Of a stretch of DNA of 64,000 nt, positions 16,610 to 25,005 are shown one piece after another. The DNA is from VRUE01 sp963717375 (GTDB lineage: Bacteria; Actinomycetota; Thermoleophilia; Solirubrobacterales; 70-9): the NCBI GenBank assembly GCA_963717375.1, contig OY970329.1:1922001-1986000 (forward strand), given 5' to 3'. The notes beneath the pieces are model-generated. The model was given only the letters and a program-made list of their open reading frames with translations, was not told the origin of the DNA and did not search any database. The translations under genes and the position numbers were made by a program. Numbering within the stretch: the first letter of the stretch is position 1; each line of letters opens with the position of its first letter.

Positions 16610-18673
16610 ATGCGATGGGATGAGCAGCGAGTCGAGGTGGATCTGCGGCTGCCTGGAGTGGGCGACGGCACAGTCGTCCGCACCTTTGACGCCCCCGAGG
16701 CGATGGGGATCAACTTCCACGAGGTCCGCGCCCGCTCAGCGCTGAATCACGTACAGGGCGGTCGCTTCGGCTTCGACTGGACGATCAACCCCTACCGGGG
16801 ATGCACGCATGCCTGCGTCTATTGCATGGCTGGCGAGACACCGATCCTGATGGCTGACGGTCGCACCAAGCCCCTGGCGGACGTACGGGTTGGCGACGCC
16901 GTCTATGGCACGGTCCGACGCGGTTCCTATCGCCGCTACGAGATCACGCGAGTCTTGGCGCATTGGTCAACGCGCAAGCCCGGCTATCGCGTGACGCTCG
17001 AAGACGGCACCGAACTGATCGCAAGTGGCGATCATCGTTTTCTGACGGCGCAGCGGGGCTGGAAGTACGTCACCGGAGCCGAACACGGCGCGATCCGTAG
17101 GCCTCACTTGACGCCTAACAACAAACTGATGGGATTTGGCGCCCTGGGATCGACAGTCGGTGAGTCGTTCGAGTATCGCCGCGGCTACCTATGTGGCCTG
17201 ATACGCGGAGACGGTCACGTCGGCTCATATGCCTACGAGCGAGCGGGGCGGAACAACTATGAAGTGCATCGCTTTCGACTTGCCTTGACGGATAGCGAGG
17301 CGCTTATCCGGGCAAAGGGCTATCTCAGTGATGCCGGCATTCGAACCGACGAATTCCAGTTTCTTGAGGGCAATGAGCGTCACCGAGCGATGAGAGCCAT
17401 TCGGACCTCCGCCCGTGACAGCGTTGATCGAATCCGGGATCTCATCCGATGGCGCGATTCCGCCAATGAGGATTGGACGAGAGGATTCCTCGCCGGGATC
17501 TTCGATGCCGAGGGGTGTCGCAACGATGCGTTGCGCATTTCCAATAAGGATCAGGAGATCCTCGACCGAACGGCGGGCGGTCTTCGTCAGCTCGGATTCT
17601 CGTGCACGGTAGAGCGCCCCAACGCAATCGGCGTTCGCAACGTTCGGCTCCTTGGCGGCCTGCGAGAACAGCTCCGGCTGTTTCAAGGGGTGGACCCCGC
17701 GATTACTCGCAAGCGGTCGATCGAGGGCATCGCCCTCAAGTCGACCGCGAAGTTGGGCGTCGTTTCCATAGAGCCGCTTGGCCGCCGAATGCAAATGTTC
17801 GACATAACGACCGGCACTGGGGACTTCATCGCTGACGGCGTTGTCAGCCACAATTGCTTCGCGCGCCGTACGCATGCCTACTTGGATCTAGATGCCGGAC
17901 GCGACTTCGAGCGCGAGATCGTGGTCAAGGTCAACGTCCCGGAGCTGGTGCGGGGAGAGCTGAAGCGCAAGAGCTGGAAACGAGAGCTGGTTGCTCTGGG
18001 CACCAACACCGACCCTTACCAGTGGGTCGAGAGCCGCTACCGGATGATGCCCGAGATCCTGGCGGCGCTGGAGGAGGCGGAGACACCGGTCTCAGTCCTG
18101 ACCAAGTCACCCCTGGTGATGCGAGACATCAAGATCTTCGAACGGATGGCGAAGCACCTTCCGGTCTCGGTCAATCTCTCGGTCCCGACCCTGGATGAGG
18201 ATGCCTGGCGAGCGACTGAGCCCCATACGCCAAGCCCGTCAGCCCGCCTCGACGCGGTAGCCGAGCTCCGCCGCCGAGGCATCGACTCCGGCGTCCTGAT
18301 CGCACCCCTGATGCCCGGCATCAACGACAGCCCCGAGCAGGTCCAACCAATAATCGACCGAGCCCGAAAAGCCAACGCGAGCTTCCTCGGCGGGGTGGCG
18401 CTCCACCTACGCGCCGAGGTCAAAGACGTCTTCTTCGCCTGGCTGGAGACCAAACGCCCAGACCTACTGCCCCGCTACGAAAACCTCTACCGCGGCCGCT
18501 CCTACCTACGCCCCGAGCAACGCAAGCAAACCACCCGCGCCCTTCGAGGCTGGGGCCGAAGCACGCGACGTGCGACGGAGGGTCGGGAGCCCCCTCCCCG
18601 GACACTCAAGAGCCCGAAGGGCTCGTCCGGGGAGGGGGCTCCCGACCCTCCTCCCCAAGACCGCCTCTTCTGA
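16610..18673 (+). CDS. Rv2578c-family radical SAM protein containing an intein
   Basis: Host protein of about 343 aa plus a 344-aa in-frame intein. The radical SAM cluster motif C-x3-C-x2-C is split. Upstream is NPYRGCTHACVY, then the intein begins with the third Cys codon, and the Cys after the intein restores CVYCFARRTHAYLDLD. Downstream are typical family blocks (LGTNTDPYQWVE, LTKSPLVMRDI, SVPTLDEDAWR, LIAPLMPGINDS). These enzymes are relatives of spore-photoproduct-lyase-like radical SAM proteins; the exact reaction is unknown. ATG 16610 is chosen because it follows the LexA box and gives the usual MRWD start. The extreme C-terminus is encoded partly by a palindromic element. Confidence 0.88.
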   Translation: MRWDEQRVEVDLRLPGVGDGTVVRTFDAPEAMGINFHEVRARSALNHVQGGRFGFDWTINPYRGCTHACVYCMAGETPILMADGRTKPLADVRVGDAVYGTVRRGSYRRYEITRVLAHWSTRKPGYRVTLEDGTELIASGDHRFLTAQRGWKYVTGAEHGAIRRPHLTPNNKLMGFGALGSTVGESFEYRRGYLCGLIRGDGHVGSYAYERAGRNNYEVHRFRLALTDSEALIRAKGYLSDAGIRTDEFQFLEGNERHRAMRAIRTSARDSVDRIRDLIRWRDSANEDWTRGFLAGIFDAEGCRNDALRISNKDQEILDRTAGGLRQLGFSCTVERPNAIGVRNVRLLGGLREQLRLFQGVDPAITRKRSIEGIALKSTAKLGVVSIEPLGRRMQMFDITTGTGDFIADGVVSHNCFARRTHAYLDLDAGRDFEREIVVKVNVPELVRGELKRKSWKRELVALGTNTDPYQWVESRYRMMPEILAALEEAETPVSVLTKSPLVMRDIKIFERMAKHLPVSVNLSVPTLDEDAWRATEPHTPSPSARLDAVAELRRRGIDSGVLIAPLMPGINDSPEQVQPIIDRARKANASFLGGVALHLRAEVKDVFFAWLETKRPDLLPRYENLYRGRSYLRPEQRKQTTRALRGWGRSTRRATEGREPPPRTLKSPKGSSGEGAPDPPPQDRLF
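16823..17854 (+). other. Intein with LAGLIDADG homing endonuclease
   Basis: In-frame protein-splicing element of 344 aa. Block A starts with Cys1 (CMAGETPILMADG). Block B holds ASGDHRFLT. Block F is MFDITTGTGDFIADG. Block G ends in His-Asn before Cys+1 (VVSHN/C). Two LAGLIDADG-type motifs are seen, YLCGLIRGDGH (about 17183) and FLAGIFDAEG (about 17484). All residues needed for splicing (Cys1, penultimate His, terminal Asn, Cys+1) are present, so both splicing and homing look intact. Confidence 0.92.
18577..18651. repeat. Composite palindrome B (REP-like), within radical SAM 3' end
   Basis: Perfect 27-base arms at 18577-18603 and 18625-18651, with ACTCAA at 18604-18609 and an inner GAGCCC/GGGCTC hairpin at 18610-18624. 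It is translated as part of the disordered Pro/Gly/Arg-rich C-terminus of the radical SAM protein. It shares outer-arm sequence pattern (GGAGGG..., CCCCCTCCC...) and the ACTCAA asymmetry with palindrome A, reversed. Confidence 0.85.
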
Positions 18674-18678
18674 GACGC

Positions 18679-19626
18679 CTAACCCTCGTCCAGCTCGGAA
18701 AACAGGCACTCCTCCGGAGCTTTGTCGTCCCTAAACCGATGAAACCGGGCCCCATGCCGGATCCGGCCCGCCGCTGCATGGTCATAGCCGACCTCGATCA
18801 CCAGCTCGGGTCGCAGCTCGACCCACTCGAGATCCCGCCCGCCGGTCCAGCGACTCGGCTCCGCGGTCCCGCTTTCACCGGTCTCCAACGGCTCGAGCAG
18901 CGTGCGCAGGCTCCGTTTCGTCTCGTGGCTGAAGCCCGAGATATGGCCGACCGAGCGCAGCTCGCCGCCGTCGTAGAGACCGAGGATCAGCGAGCCGACC
19001 GTGCCCTCCTCCTTGCCGGGTCGCCAGCCCATCACCACGCAGTCGATCGTGCGCTCGCGCTTCACCTTCGCCATTCCTTTGCGCTTACCGGGGATGTAGT
19101 GGGCGTCGAGCTGCTTGGCCATCACTCCCTCGGTCGTGCGCAGCCACTGCTCGGCCTGCTCGGGATCTTGGCTGAGCACGCTGACATCGGTCGAAGTGCT
19201 TTCCAACAGCCCCACCAACCGCTCCCGCCGCTGCGCGAACGGAACCTCCAGCAGCGACTCATCCCCCTCGGCCAAGAGGTCGAAGGCGACGTACTCGGCC
19301 GGGATCTCATTCGACAACAGCGTGATCCGCGACTCGGCCGGGTGGATGCGGCTCTGCAGGGCGTCGAATTCGAGGTTGCCCTCGGCGTCGCGGATGACCA
19401 GCTCGCCGTCGAGCACGTAGCGGCCGAGCGGGAAGCTCAGCTCCGGGAAGTAACGAGCGAGCTCTTTGCCGCCGCGCGACTGGATGTAGGCGTCGGCGCC
19501 GTCGACGAAGACGATCGCGCGGAAGCCGTCGAGCTTCTGCTCGTAGGCCCACTCCTCGCCCAGGGGGAGCTCTTTGCGCGTCAGCGCAAGCTGGGGTTTG
19601 ATCGGTGGCTCGAGCGGAAGGGTCAA
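18679..19626 (-). CDS. ligC: ATP-dependent DNA ligase (LigC-like)
   Basis: 315-aa two-domain ligase: nucleotidyltransferase domain (about residues 1-200) and OB domain (about 205-310). Motif I is YEQKLDGFRA with the adenylated Lys31. Other blocks are YVLDGELVI (motif III), YVAFDLL (IIIa), EGVMAKQLDAHY (IV) and MAKVKRERTIDCVV (V). There is no polymerase or nuclease domain, which matches LigC rather than LigD. Such ligases act in repair or backup non-homologous end joining. It starts with TTG overlapping the stop of the ABC ATPase gene by 4 bases, so it is the last gene of a transporter operon, an unusual place. No Ku gene is in the window. It converges with the radical SAM gene. Confidence 0.88.
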   Translation of the reverse strand: MTLPLEPPIKPQLALTRKELPLGEEWAYEQKLDGFRAIVFVDGADAYIQSRGGKELARYFPELSFPLGRYVLDGELVIRDAEGNLEFDALQSRIHPAESRITLLSNEIPAEYVAFDLLAEGDESLLEVPFAQRRERLVGLLESTSTDVSVLSQDPEQAEQWLRTTEGVMAKQLDAHYIPGKRKGMAKVKRERTIDCVVMGWRPGKEEGTVGSLILGLYDGGELRSVGHISGFSHETKRSLRTLLEPLETGESGTAEPSRWTGGRDLEWVELRPELVIEVGYDHAAAGRIRHGARFHRFRDDKAPEECLFSELDEG

Positions 19627-21278
19627 CCTGACCCAACAGTTTGCCGACGTGCCCGTGCCTCGCGCGGATCGGGTATCGGCACCGCCGCGAGCAACTGCTT
19701 GGTGTAGGCGTCCTGGGGCCGCTCGCAGACCTGGTCGGCTGGCCCTTGCTCGACGATCTTGCCCTCGTGCATGACCGCGATCCGGTCGGAGACGTGGCGG
19801 ACGACGCCGATGTCGTGGGCGACGAAGACGTAAGTGAGGCCGAACTCGGCCTGCAGCTCGGAGAGCAGCTCGAGGATCTGGGCGCGGATCGAGACGTCGA
19901 GGGCGGAGACCGGCTCGTCGGCAATGATCAGCTTTGGCCGCAGGGCGAGCGCCCGGGCAATCCCGATCCGCTGCCGCTGGCCACCCGAGAACTCGTGCGG
20001 GAAGCGGTCGTAGTGCTCGGCCGAGAGGCCGACCCGGTCGAGCAGCCCCTGGACCTGGCGGCGCAACTCGGAACCCTTCGCCTCGCCCTGCAACTGCAGT
20101 GGCTCGCCAACGATCTGGCCGATCCGCCGGCGTGGGTTGAGTGAGGCGTAGGGGTCCTGGAAGACCATCTGCATTTCACGTCGCAACGGCCGCATCGCCC
20201 GCCGCGAGAGGCCGACGAGCTCGCGCCCCTCGAAGCGGACCGAGCCTGAGCTCGGCGCGACCAACTGCAGAATCGCGCGCGAAAGCGTCGACTTGCCGCT
20301 GCCGGACTCTCCGACCAGGCCGAGCGTCTCGCCCTGCCTGACGCTGAGGCTGACGCCGTCCACTGCTCGCACCCGGTCGACCTCGCGGTCGATCAGCAGG
20401 CCGCGCTTGACCGGGAAATGCTTGACCAAGTCGGTCACTTCGAGCAGCGCCTCGCTCTCGCGACGGGGCCGCAGCGGCGGCGCCGCGTCGAGCCGCACCA
20501 CGGCGCCGAGCAATTTGCGCGTGTAGGGGTCGCTGGGCGAGTAGAAGATCTGATCCAGGTCGCCGCGCTCGACGATCACGCCGTTGTGCATGACCAGGAC
20601 CCGGTCGGCGACCTCGGCGACGACGCCGAGGTCGTGGGTGATCAGGATCGTCGCCAGGCCGCGCTCGCGGTTGAGCCGCCTGAGCAGCTCGAGGATCTGC
20701 GCCTGCACGGTCACGTCGAGCGCCGTCGTCGGCTCGTCGGCGATCAATATCTCCGGCTCCAGCGCGAGCGCCATCGCGATCATCGCCCGCTGGCGCATGC
20801 CGCCGGAGAATTGGTGCGGATAGTCATCGACGCGTTGGGCCGCCCTCGGGATGCCGACCGAGTCGAGCAGCTCGATCGCGCGCTCGTGCGCCTCGCGCTT
20901 GCCGACCTCACCCTCGTGGGCCCGGATCGCCTCGACGATCTGTGCGCCCACGCGGTAGACCGGGTTGAACGACGTCATCGGGTCCTGGAAGACCATGCCG
21001 ACCCGCGCCCCCCGCACCGCCTGCAGCTCGCGATCGCTCGCCCCGATCAGCTCCTGCTCGCCGAGCCGAGCCGTCCCCTCGATGTGCGCGTTCGGCGAGC
21101 GCGTGAGGCCGAGGATCGTCTGCGCGGTGACGCTCTTGCCCGAGCCCGACTCGCCGACGATCGCCAGCACCTCGCCTGGGGCGAGGTCGAAGGAGACCCC
21201 CTCGACCGCTCGCACGACACCTCCCTGCGTATTGAAGGAGACCCGCAGATCCTCGACGGTGAGCAGCGCCTGGCTCAT
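19623..21278 (-). CDS. Peptide-type ABC transporter, fused double ATPase (DppD-DppF)
   Basis: 551-aa protein with two complete ABC ATPase domains. The first half has Walker A GESGSGKSVT (about residue 40), signature FSGGMRQR and Walker B ILIADEPT. The second half has Walker A GESGSGKSTL (about 325), FSGGQRQR and LIIADEPVSALD. Each half is followed by the oligopeptide-transporter C-terminal extension (DPYTRKLLGAV, DAYTKQLLAAVP). In most bacteria these are two proteins (DppD and DppF). It energises import with the permeases and binding protein encoded upstream. The ATG is preceded by a G-rich site. The stop overlaps the ligase start. Confidence 0.93.
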   Translation of the reverse strand: MSQALLTVEDLRVSFNTQGGVVRAVEGVSFDLAPGEVLAIVGESGSGKSVTAQTILGLTRSPNAHIEGTARLGEQELIGASDRELQAVRGARVGMVFQDPMTSFNPVYRVGAQIVEAIRAHEGEVGKREAHERAIELLDSVGIPRAAQRVDDYPHQFSGGMRQRAMIAMALALEPEILIADEPTTALDVTVQAQILELLRRLNRERGLATILITHDLGVVAEVADRVLVMHNGVIVERGDLDQIFYSPSDPYTRKLLGAVVRLDAAPPLRPRRESEALLEVTDLVKHFPVKRGLLIDREVDRVRAVDGVSLSVRQGETLGLVGESGSGKSTLSRAILQLVAPSSGSVRFEGRELVGLSRRAMRPLRREMQMVFQDPYASLNPRRRIGQIVGEPLQLQGEAKGSELRRQVQGLLDRVGLSAEHYDRFPHEFSGGQRQRIGIARALALRPKLIIADEPVSALDVSIRAQILELLSELQAEFGLTYVFVAHDIGVVRHVSDRIAVMHEGKIVEQGPADQVCERPQDAYTKQLLAAVPIPDPREARARRQTVGSG

Positions 21279-21336
21279 GAACCCCCGTTCCAGTGCGCTT
21301 TATGTGGGCATGGACCGCAAAAGGCGCACCGGAAGC

Positions 21337-22293
21337 TCATCGCGCCTCCGTCCCCAGCTTGATCCGCGGGTCGAGCCAGGCGTAGGCGATGTCGACCAGG
21401 GCGTTGAAGAGGACGATGAAGAAGGCGCCGAAGAGGACGACCCCCATGATCGGCGGCAGGTCGGTGTTGATCAGCGATTCGTAGGCGTACTGGCCGATGC
21501 CTTCGAGGCTGAAGATCGCTTCGACCACGATCGCGCCACCGAGCAGGACGCCGAAATCAAGCCCGAAGAGGGTGACGATCGGGATCAGCGAGTTGCGCGT
21601 CACATGGCGGGTCATCACCTGCCGCTCGCTCAGCCCCTTGGCCCGGGCCGTGCGCACGTAGTCCTCGCCCATCGCGTCGAGCATGTTGGAGCGCAGCACG
21701 CGGCTGTAGACGCCGACGTAGACGATCGCCAGCGTCACCCAGGGCAGGATCAGGTGATACGCCCAGTCGAGCGGGTCGTCGACGAATTCGACGTAGCCGC
21801 CCGAGGGGAAGACTTCAAGCTTGTAGGTGAGGTAGTTGAGCAGGATCGCGGCCAGCCAGAAGACCGGGATTGAGATCCCGATCACGGCGAGGATCGTCAG
21901 CGTGCGGTCCAGCAACCCGCCGGCGCGCACCGCGGAGAGGTAGCCGAAGAGGATGCCGAAGAACAGCCAGATCACGGCAGCGCCGATGCAGAGCGAAAAG
22001 GTTTGCGGGATGCCTTCGATGATTCGGTCGTCGACGTTTTCGCGCGTCGTGTAGGAGATCAGGTCGCCGCTGAAGACCTTCTTCATCGTCGTCAAGTACT
22101 GCTGCGGCAGCGGCTCGTCGAAGCCCCATTCCTCGGTGATGCTGGCGACAAGCCTCGGGGTCGCCACCTTGCCGGCCATGCGCTGCGCGGGGTCGGAGTT
22201 CGGGATCACGTTGAAGATCAGGAAGGTCAGCACCGAGACGGCGAAGAGCACCACGACCATGCCGGCCAGGCGGCGGACGATGAAGCGCCCCAT
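21337..22293 (-). CDS. Peptide-type ABC transporter permease (DppB-like)
   Basis: 318-aa integral membrane permease with six predicted segments. MGRFIVRRLAGMVVVLFAVSVLTFL at the N-terminus is the classic DppB/OppB start, and the EAA loop reads RTARAKGLSERQVMTRHVTRNSL. A longer open frame extends to 22869 but is antisense-like Arg/Pro-rich translation of the upstream permease gene, so the ATG at 22293 is chosen. That ATG overlaps the previous stop by 1 base (TGATG). It forms the membrane channel with the DppC-like protein. Confidence 0.93.
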   Translation of the reverse strand: MGRFIVRRLAGMVVVLFAVSVLTFLIFNVIPNSDPAQRMAGKVATPRLVASITEEWGFDEPLPQQYLTTMKKVFSGDLISYTTRENVDDRIIEGIPQTFSLCIGAAVIWLFFGILFGYLSAVRAGGLLDRTLTILAVIGISIPVFWLAAILLNYLTYKLEVFPSGGYVEFVDDPLDWAYHLILPWVTLAIVYVGVYSRVLRSNMLDAMGEDYVRTARAKGLSERQVMTRHVTRNSLIPIVTLFGLDFGVLLGGAIVVEAIFSLEGIGQYAYESLINTDLPPIMGVVLFGAFFIVLFNALVDIAYAWLDPRIKLGTEAR

Positions 22294-23345
22294 CAGGGCA
22301 CGATCCCCTCGTTGACCTCGGCGGCGCTGAGTCCGCTGCGGGCCTCGGTGCGCAGTTTCGATTTGGGGTCGAGCGCGTCGCGCAGAGCGTCGGCGAAGAC
22401 GTTGACCGAGAGCACCGTGAGCAGGATCATCGTGCCGGGGATCACGGTCAGCAGCGGGGCGCTGGTGATCAGCTCGAAGCCGCTGCCGATCATCGTTCCC
22501 CAGGAAGTGTTCGGGGGCTGCACGCCGACGCCGAGGAAGGAGAGCATCGCCTCGAGCAGCATGCTGTTGGCGACGCTGAGGGCGAAGAAGATGATGATCG
22601 TCGACCAGAGGTTCGGCAGCAGCTCGCCGAACATGATCCGCAACGGCCCTGCGCCCTGCGCCTCGGCGGCCTCGACGAACTCCTTCTCGCGCAGGGAGAG
22701 GACCTCGCCGCGGATCGGCCGCGCGATGTAGGGCGTGTAGACGCCGCCGATGATCAGGATCGGGATCCAGATCGAACCGCCGGAGAGGTGGATCGGCCCG
22801 ATCTGCAGCCCGCCGACGGCCAGCACGAGGCCGAGCGCGATCGACAGCAGGATCACCGGGAAGGCCCAAACCACGTCCAGCGCCCGCGCGATCACGGTGT
22901 CGGTCCAGCCCCGGTAATAGCCGGCGAGCAGGCCGAGGATCGTCGCCAGCAGGACGGTGATCAGGGATGCGGCGAAGCCGATCAAGAGCGAGGTGCGACC
23001 GCCGTACATCAGCCGCACCATCTCGTCGCGGCCGAGACGGCCGTCTGCACCGAGGAAGAACTTGCCGCCGGCGCCGAGCCAGACCGGGCCGATCGGCTTA
23101 CCTTCGCGGTTGACGACTTCGCGCTGCTCGCCGTCGACTTCGATCTTCTCCAGCGTGTGGGTCTTGTTTGGGCTGGTGTGGGCGACGTTGTTCGCCCAGA
23201 GCGGCGCGGCGAGGACGAAGGCGACGATCGCGACGAAGAGGGCGAGGAAGCCGAGGGCCACCCGATTGCGGCGCAATCGCCGCCAGGCGAGCAGCCAGGG
23301 GCTGGCGCCTACGAGGGTGGCTTCGGGATTGGGTTCGGAAGCCAC
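22293..23345 (-). CDS. Peptide-type ABC transporter permease (DppC-like)
   Basis: 350-aa permease. TM1 (about residues 28-50) is followed by an extracytoplasmic loop of about 80 residues, then five segments. The EAA motif is FVEAAEAQGAGPLRIMFGELLPN (split here as FVEAAEAQGAG and LRIMFGELLP). The end of the transmembrane core has LSFLGVGVQPPNTSWG, diagnostic of DppC/OppC. The start is GTG at 23345. The gene lies 28 bases after the binding-protein gene and overlaps dppB by 1 base. The C-terminal cytoplasmic tail is slightly longer than usual. Confidence 0.93.
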   Translation of the reverse strand: MASEPNPEATLVGASPWLLAWRRLRRNRVALGFLALFVAIVAFVLAAPLWANNVAHTSPNKTHTLEKIEVDGEQREVVNREGKPIGPVWLGAGGKFFLGADGRLGRDEMVRLMYGGRTSLLIGFAASLITVLLATILGLLAGYYRGWTDTVIARALDVVWAFPVILLSIALGLVLAVGGLQIGPIHLSGGSIWIPILIIGGVYTPYIARPIRGEVLSLREKEFVEAAEAQGAGPLRIMFGELLPNLWSTIIIFFALSVANSMLLEAMLSFLGVGVQPPNTSWGTMIGSGFELITSAPLLTVIPGTMILLTVLSVNVFADALRDALDPKSKLRTEARSGLSAAEVNEGIVP

Positions 23346-23373
23346 CCTCGTAGTGTGATGCGAGCTCAGGCGC

Positions 23374-25005
23374 CTACTTGAATTCGAAGCTGGTCAGATC
23401 TTGCCCAAAGGTCGGGTTGAAGATCACGTTGTCCAGATTGATTTCGCTGCTGACGAAGGTCGAGACCGTGTTGGTCCCGTACGGCACCATCGGCGCCTGT
23501 TCCATGAATTCCTTGTCCAGCTCCGCGTATTCGGCTTCCTGCTGGGCTCCGAGCGGTTCTTCGCCGAGCTTGGCGATCTTCGCGGTCAGCTTCGGGTCGT
23601 CGAAGCGGGAGAAGTTCGTGTTGCCGGTCGGGGCGATGCTTTCCCCTGACAGCAGCGGCTGGAAGAAGTCGTTCGGGTTCGGGTAGTCCTCGTAGAAGGA
23701 GACCCAACCGGTGTCGAGGTCGGGCGTCGACTTGTTGCCGATGATCGTGTAGTAGTTGTCGGCGTTGATCGTCTTCAGCTTGGCGTTGAAGCCGAGTTCG
23801 TTGAGCACGCCTTCGTAGTAGGCGCCCGCTTCGTTGTTGGGGCTTTCGTTGTCGGTCCAGACGGTGATGTTGCGGTCCGACGGATTGGCTTCTTCGATCA
23901 GTTCCTTGGCCTTGGCCATGTTGTGCGGGTAGAGGTCGAAGGGCTTGTGGCCGGGCATCCCCTCGGGCAGGATCTGGTGCGTCGCCGCGAGCGCGCCGGC
24001 GTAGATGCGTTCGAGCGCTTCGCCGTTGACGGCGTAGTTGACCGCCTGGCGCACCTTGACGTCATCGAAGGGCGCCCTTTCGGTGTTCATCCAGAAGAAG
24101 TAGAGGTTGATCGGGTGCTCGACCCGGAACTGGGTCCCTTCGTATTTGTCCTTGACTTTGTTGTAGGCGTCGGAGGGGATCGGCGTCTGCATCCAGTCGG
24201 CCTTGTTCCGTTCGATTTCGTTGACCTGGGTCGAGTCGTTGCGGATCACCTTGATGTTGATCTTGTTGACGTGGCCGCTGGGGAAGTCGGGCATGATCGC
24301 GCTGTTGTTTTTGGCCCAGTACGGGTTGCGCACGTAGGACCAGCCGCGGCCCGGTTCGGACTTGGAGATCATGTAAGGGCCGGTGGCCGGGGGCGGATCG
24401 GCGGTGAGGTTTTTCGCCGGGGTGCCGGCCGGCAGCAGGGCGGCGAAGAGCATGCCCAGCTCGTTGCTGAAGGTGCCTCGCGGCGAGGTCAGGTCGATGA
24501 CGATCTCACCGGTCTTGTTGTTGGTCTTGATGCCGGGAATGCCGCCGGTCTTCGTTTCGGCGAACTTTTCGGCGCCGACGATGCCTTCGTAGAAGAAAGA
24601 GCCGGGCGAGTTGATCTTGAAGAGGCGTTCGATCGTGCTGGTGAAGTCAGAGGCCCTGACCGGCGTGCCGTCGGAGTACTTGAGGCCCTTGCGCAGGTTC
24701 AGCGTGTACGTCTTGCCGCCGTTGGTGATCTTGGGCATGCTCTCGGCGAGGGCCGGGACCACCTTGCTTCCCGCGGCCCCGTTGGCGTGGGCGTAGGTGA
24801 GCAGCGGCAGGTAGGTGTCATACATCGCCGTCCAGCCTTCGACTTCGTAGGACAGCGCCGGATCGAGATAGGCGGGGAACGAGGCGTAGGTGCCGGTCAG
24901 CGTGCCACCTTCCTTGCCACTGCTCGAGCTGCCGCACGCGGCGAGGGCGAGCGCGGACATCGTGGCGAGTCCAAGCACGAGCAGAACGAGAGCACGCTTC
25001 TTCAA
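23374..25005 (-). CDS. Peptide/nickel-type ABC substrate-binding lipoprotein (family 5)
   Basis: 543-aa extracytoplasmic solute-binding protein. A signal peptide with lipobox LAAC (Cys24) anchors it to the membrane outer face. Family 5 features include LTFN-like LTADPPPATGPYMI, the DGTPVRASDF segment and VRQAVNYAVNGEAL at about residue 305. The ligand is probably peptides, although family members also bind nickel, sugars or opines. The start is TTG at 25005 with a strong GGAGG eight bases upstream, placed within the end of the MFS gene (4-base overlap). It is the specificity component of the operon. Confidence 0.93.
   Translation of the reverse strand: MKKRALVLLVLGLATMSALALAACGSSSSGKEGGTLTGTYASFPAYLDPALSYEVEGWTAMYDTYLPLLTYAHANGAAGSKVVPALAESMPKITNGGKTYTLNLRKGLKYSDGTPVRASDFTSTIERLFKINSPGSFFYEGIVGAEKFAETKTGGIPGIKTNNKTGEIVIDLTSPRGTFSNELGMLFAALLPAGTPAKNLTADPPPATGPYMISKSEPGRGWSYVRNPYWAKNNSAIMPDFPSGHVNKINIKVIRNDSTQVNEIERNKADWMQTPIPSDAYNKVKDKYEGTQFRVEHPINLYFFWMNTERAPFDDVKVRQAVNYAVNGEALERIYAGALAATHQILPEGMPGHKPFDLYPHNMAKAKELIEEANPSDRNITVWTDNESPNNEAGAYYEGVLNELGFNAKLKTINADNYYTIIGNKSTPDLDTGWVSFYEDYPNPNDFFQPLLSGESIAPTGNTNFSRFDDPKLTAKIAKLGEEPLGAQQEAEYAELDKEFMEQAPMVPYGTNTVSTFVSSEINLDNVIFNPTFGQDLTSFEFK

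Noticed and set aside
18577..18651. Ordinary intrinsic terminator
   Set aside because: No T-run on either side and it lies inside coding sequence; structure matches the other composite palindrome.
22294..22869. N-terminal extension of the DppB-like frame
   Set aside because: Arg/Pro/Asp-rich sequence overlapping the DppC coding region in another frame; family start is at 22293.
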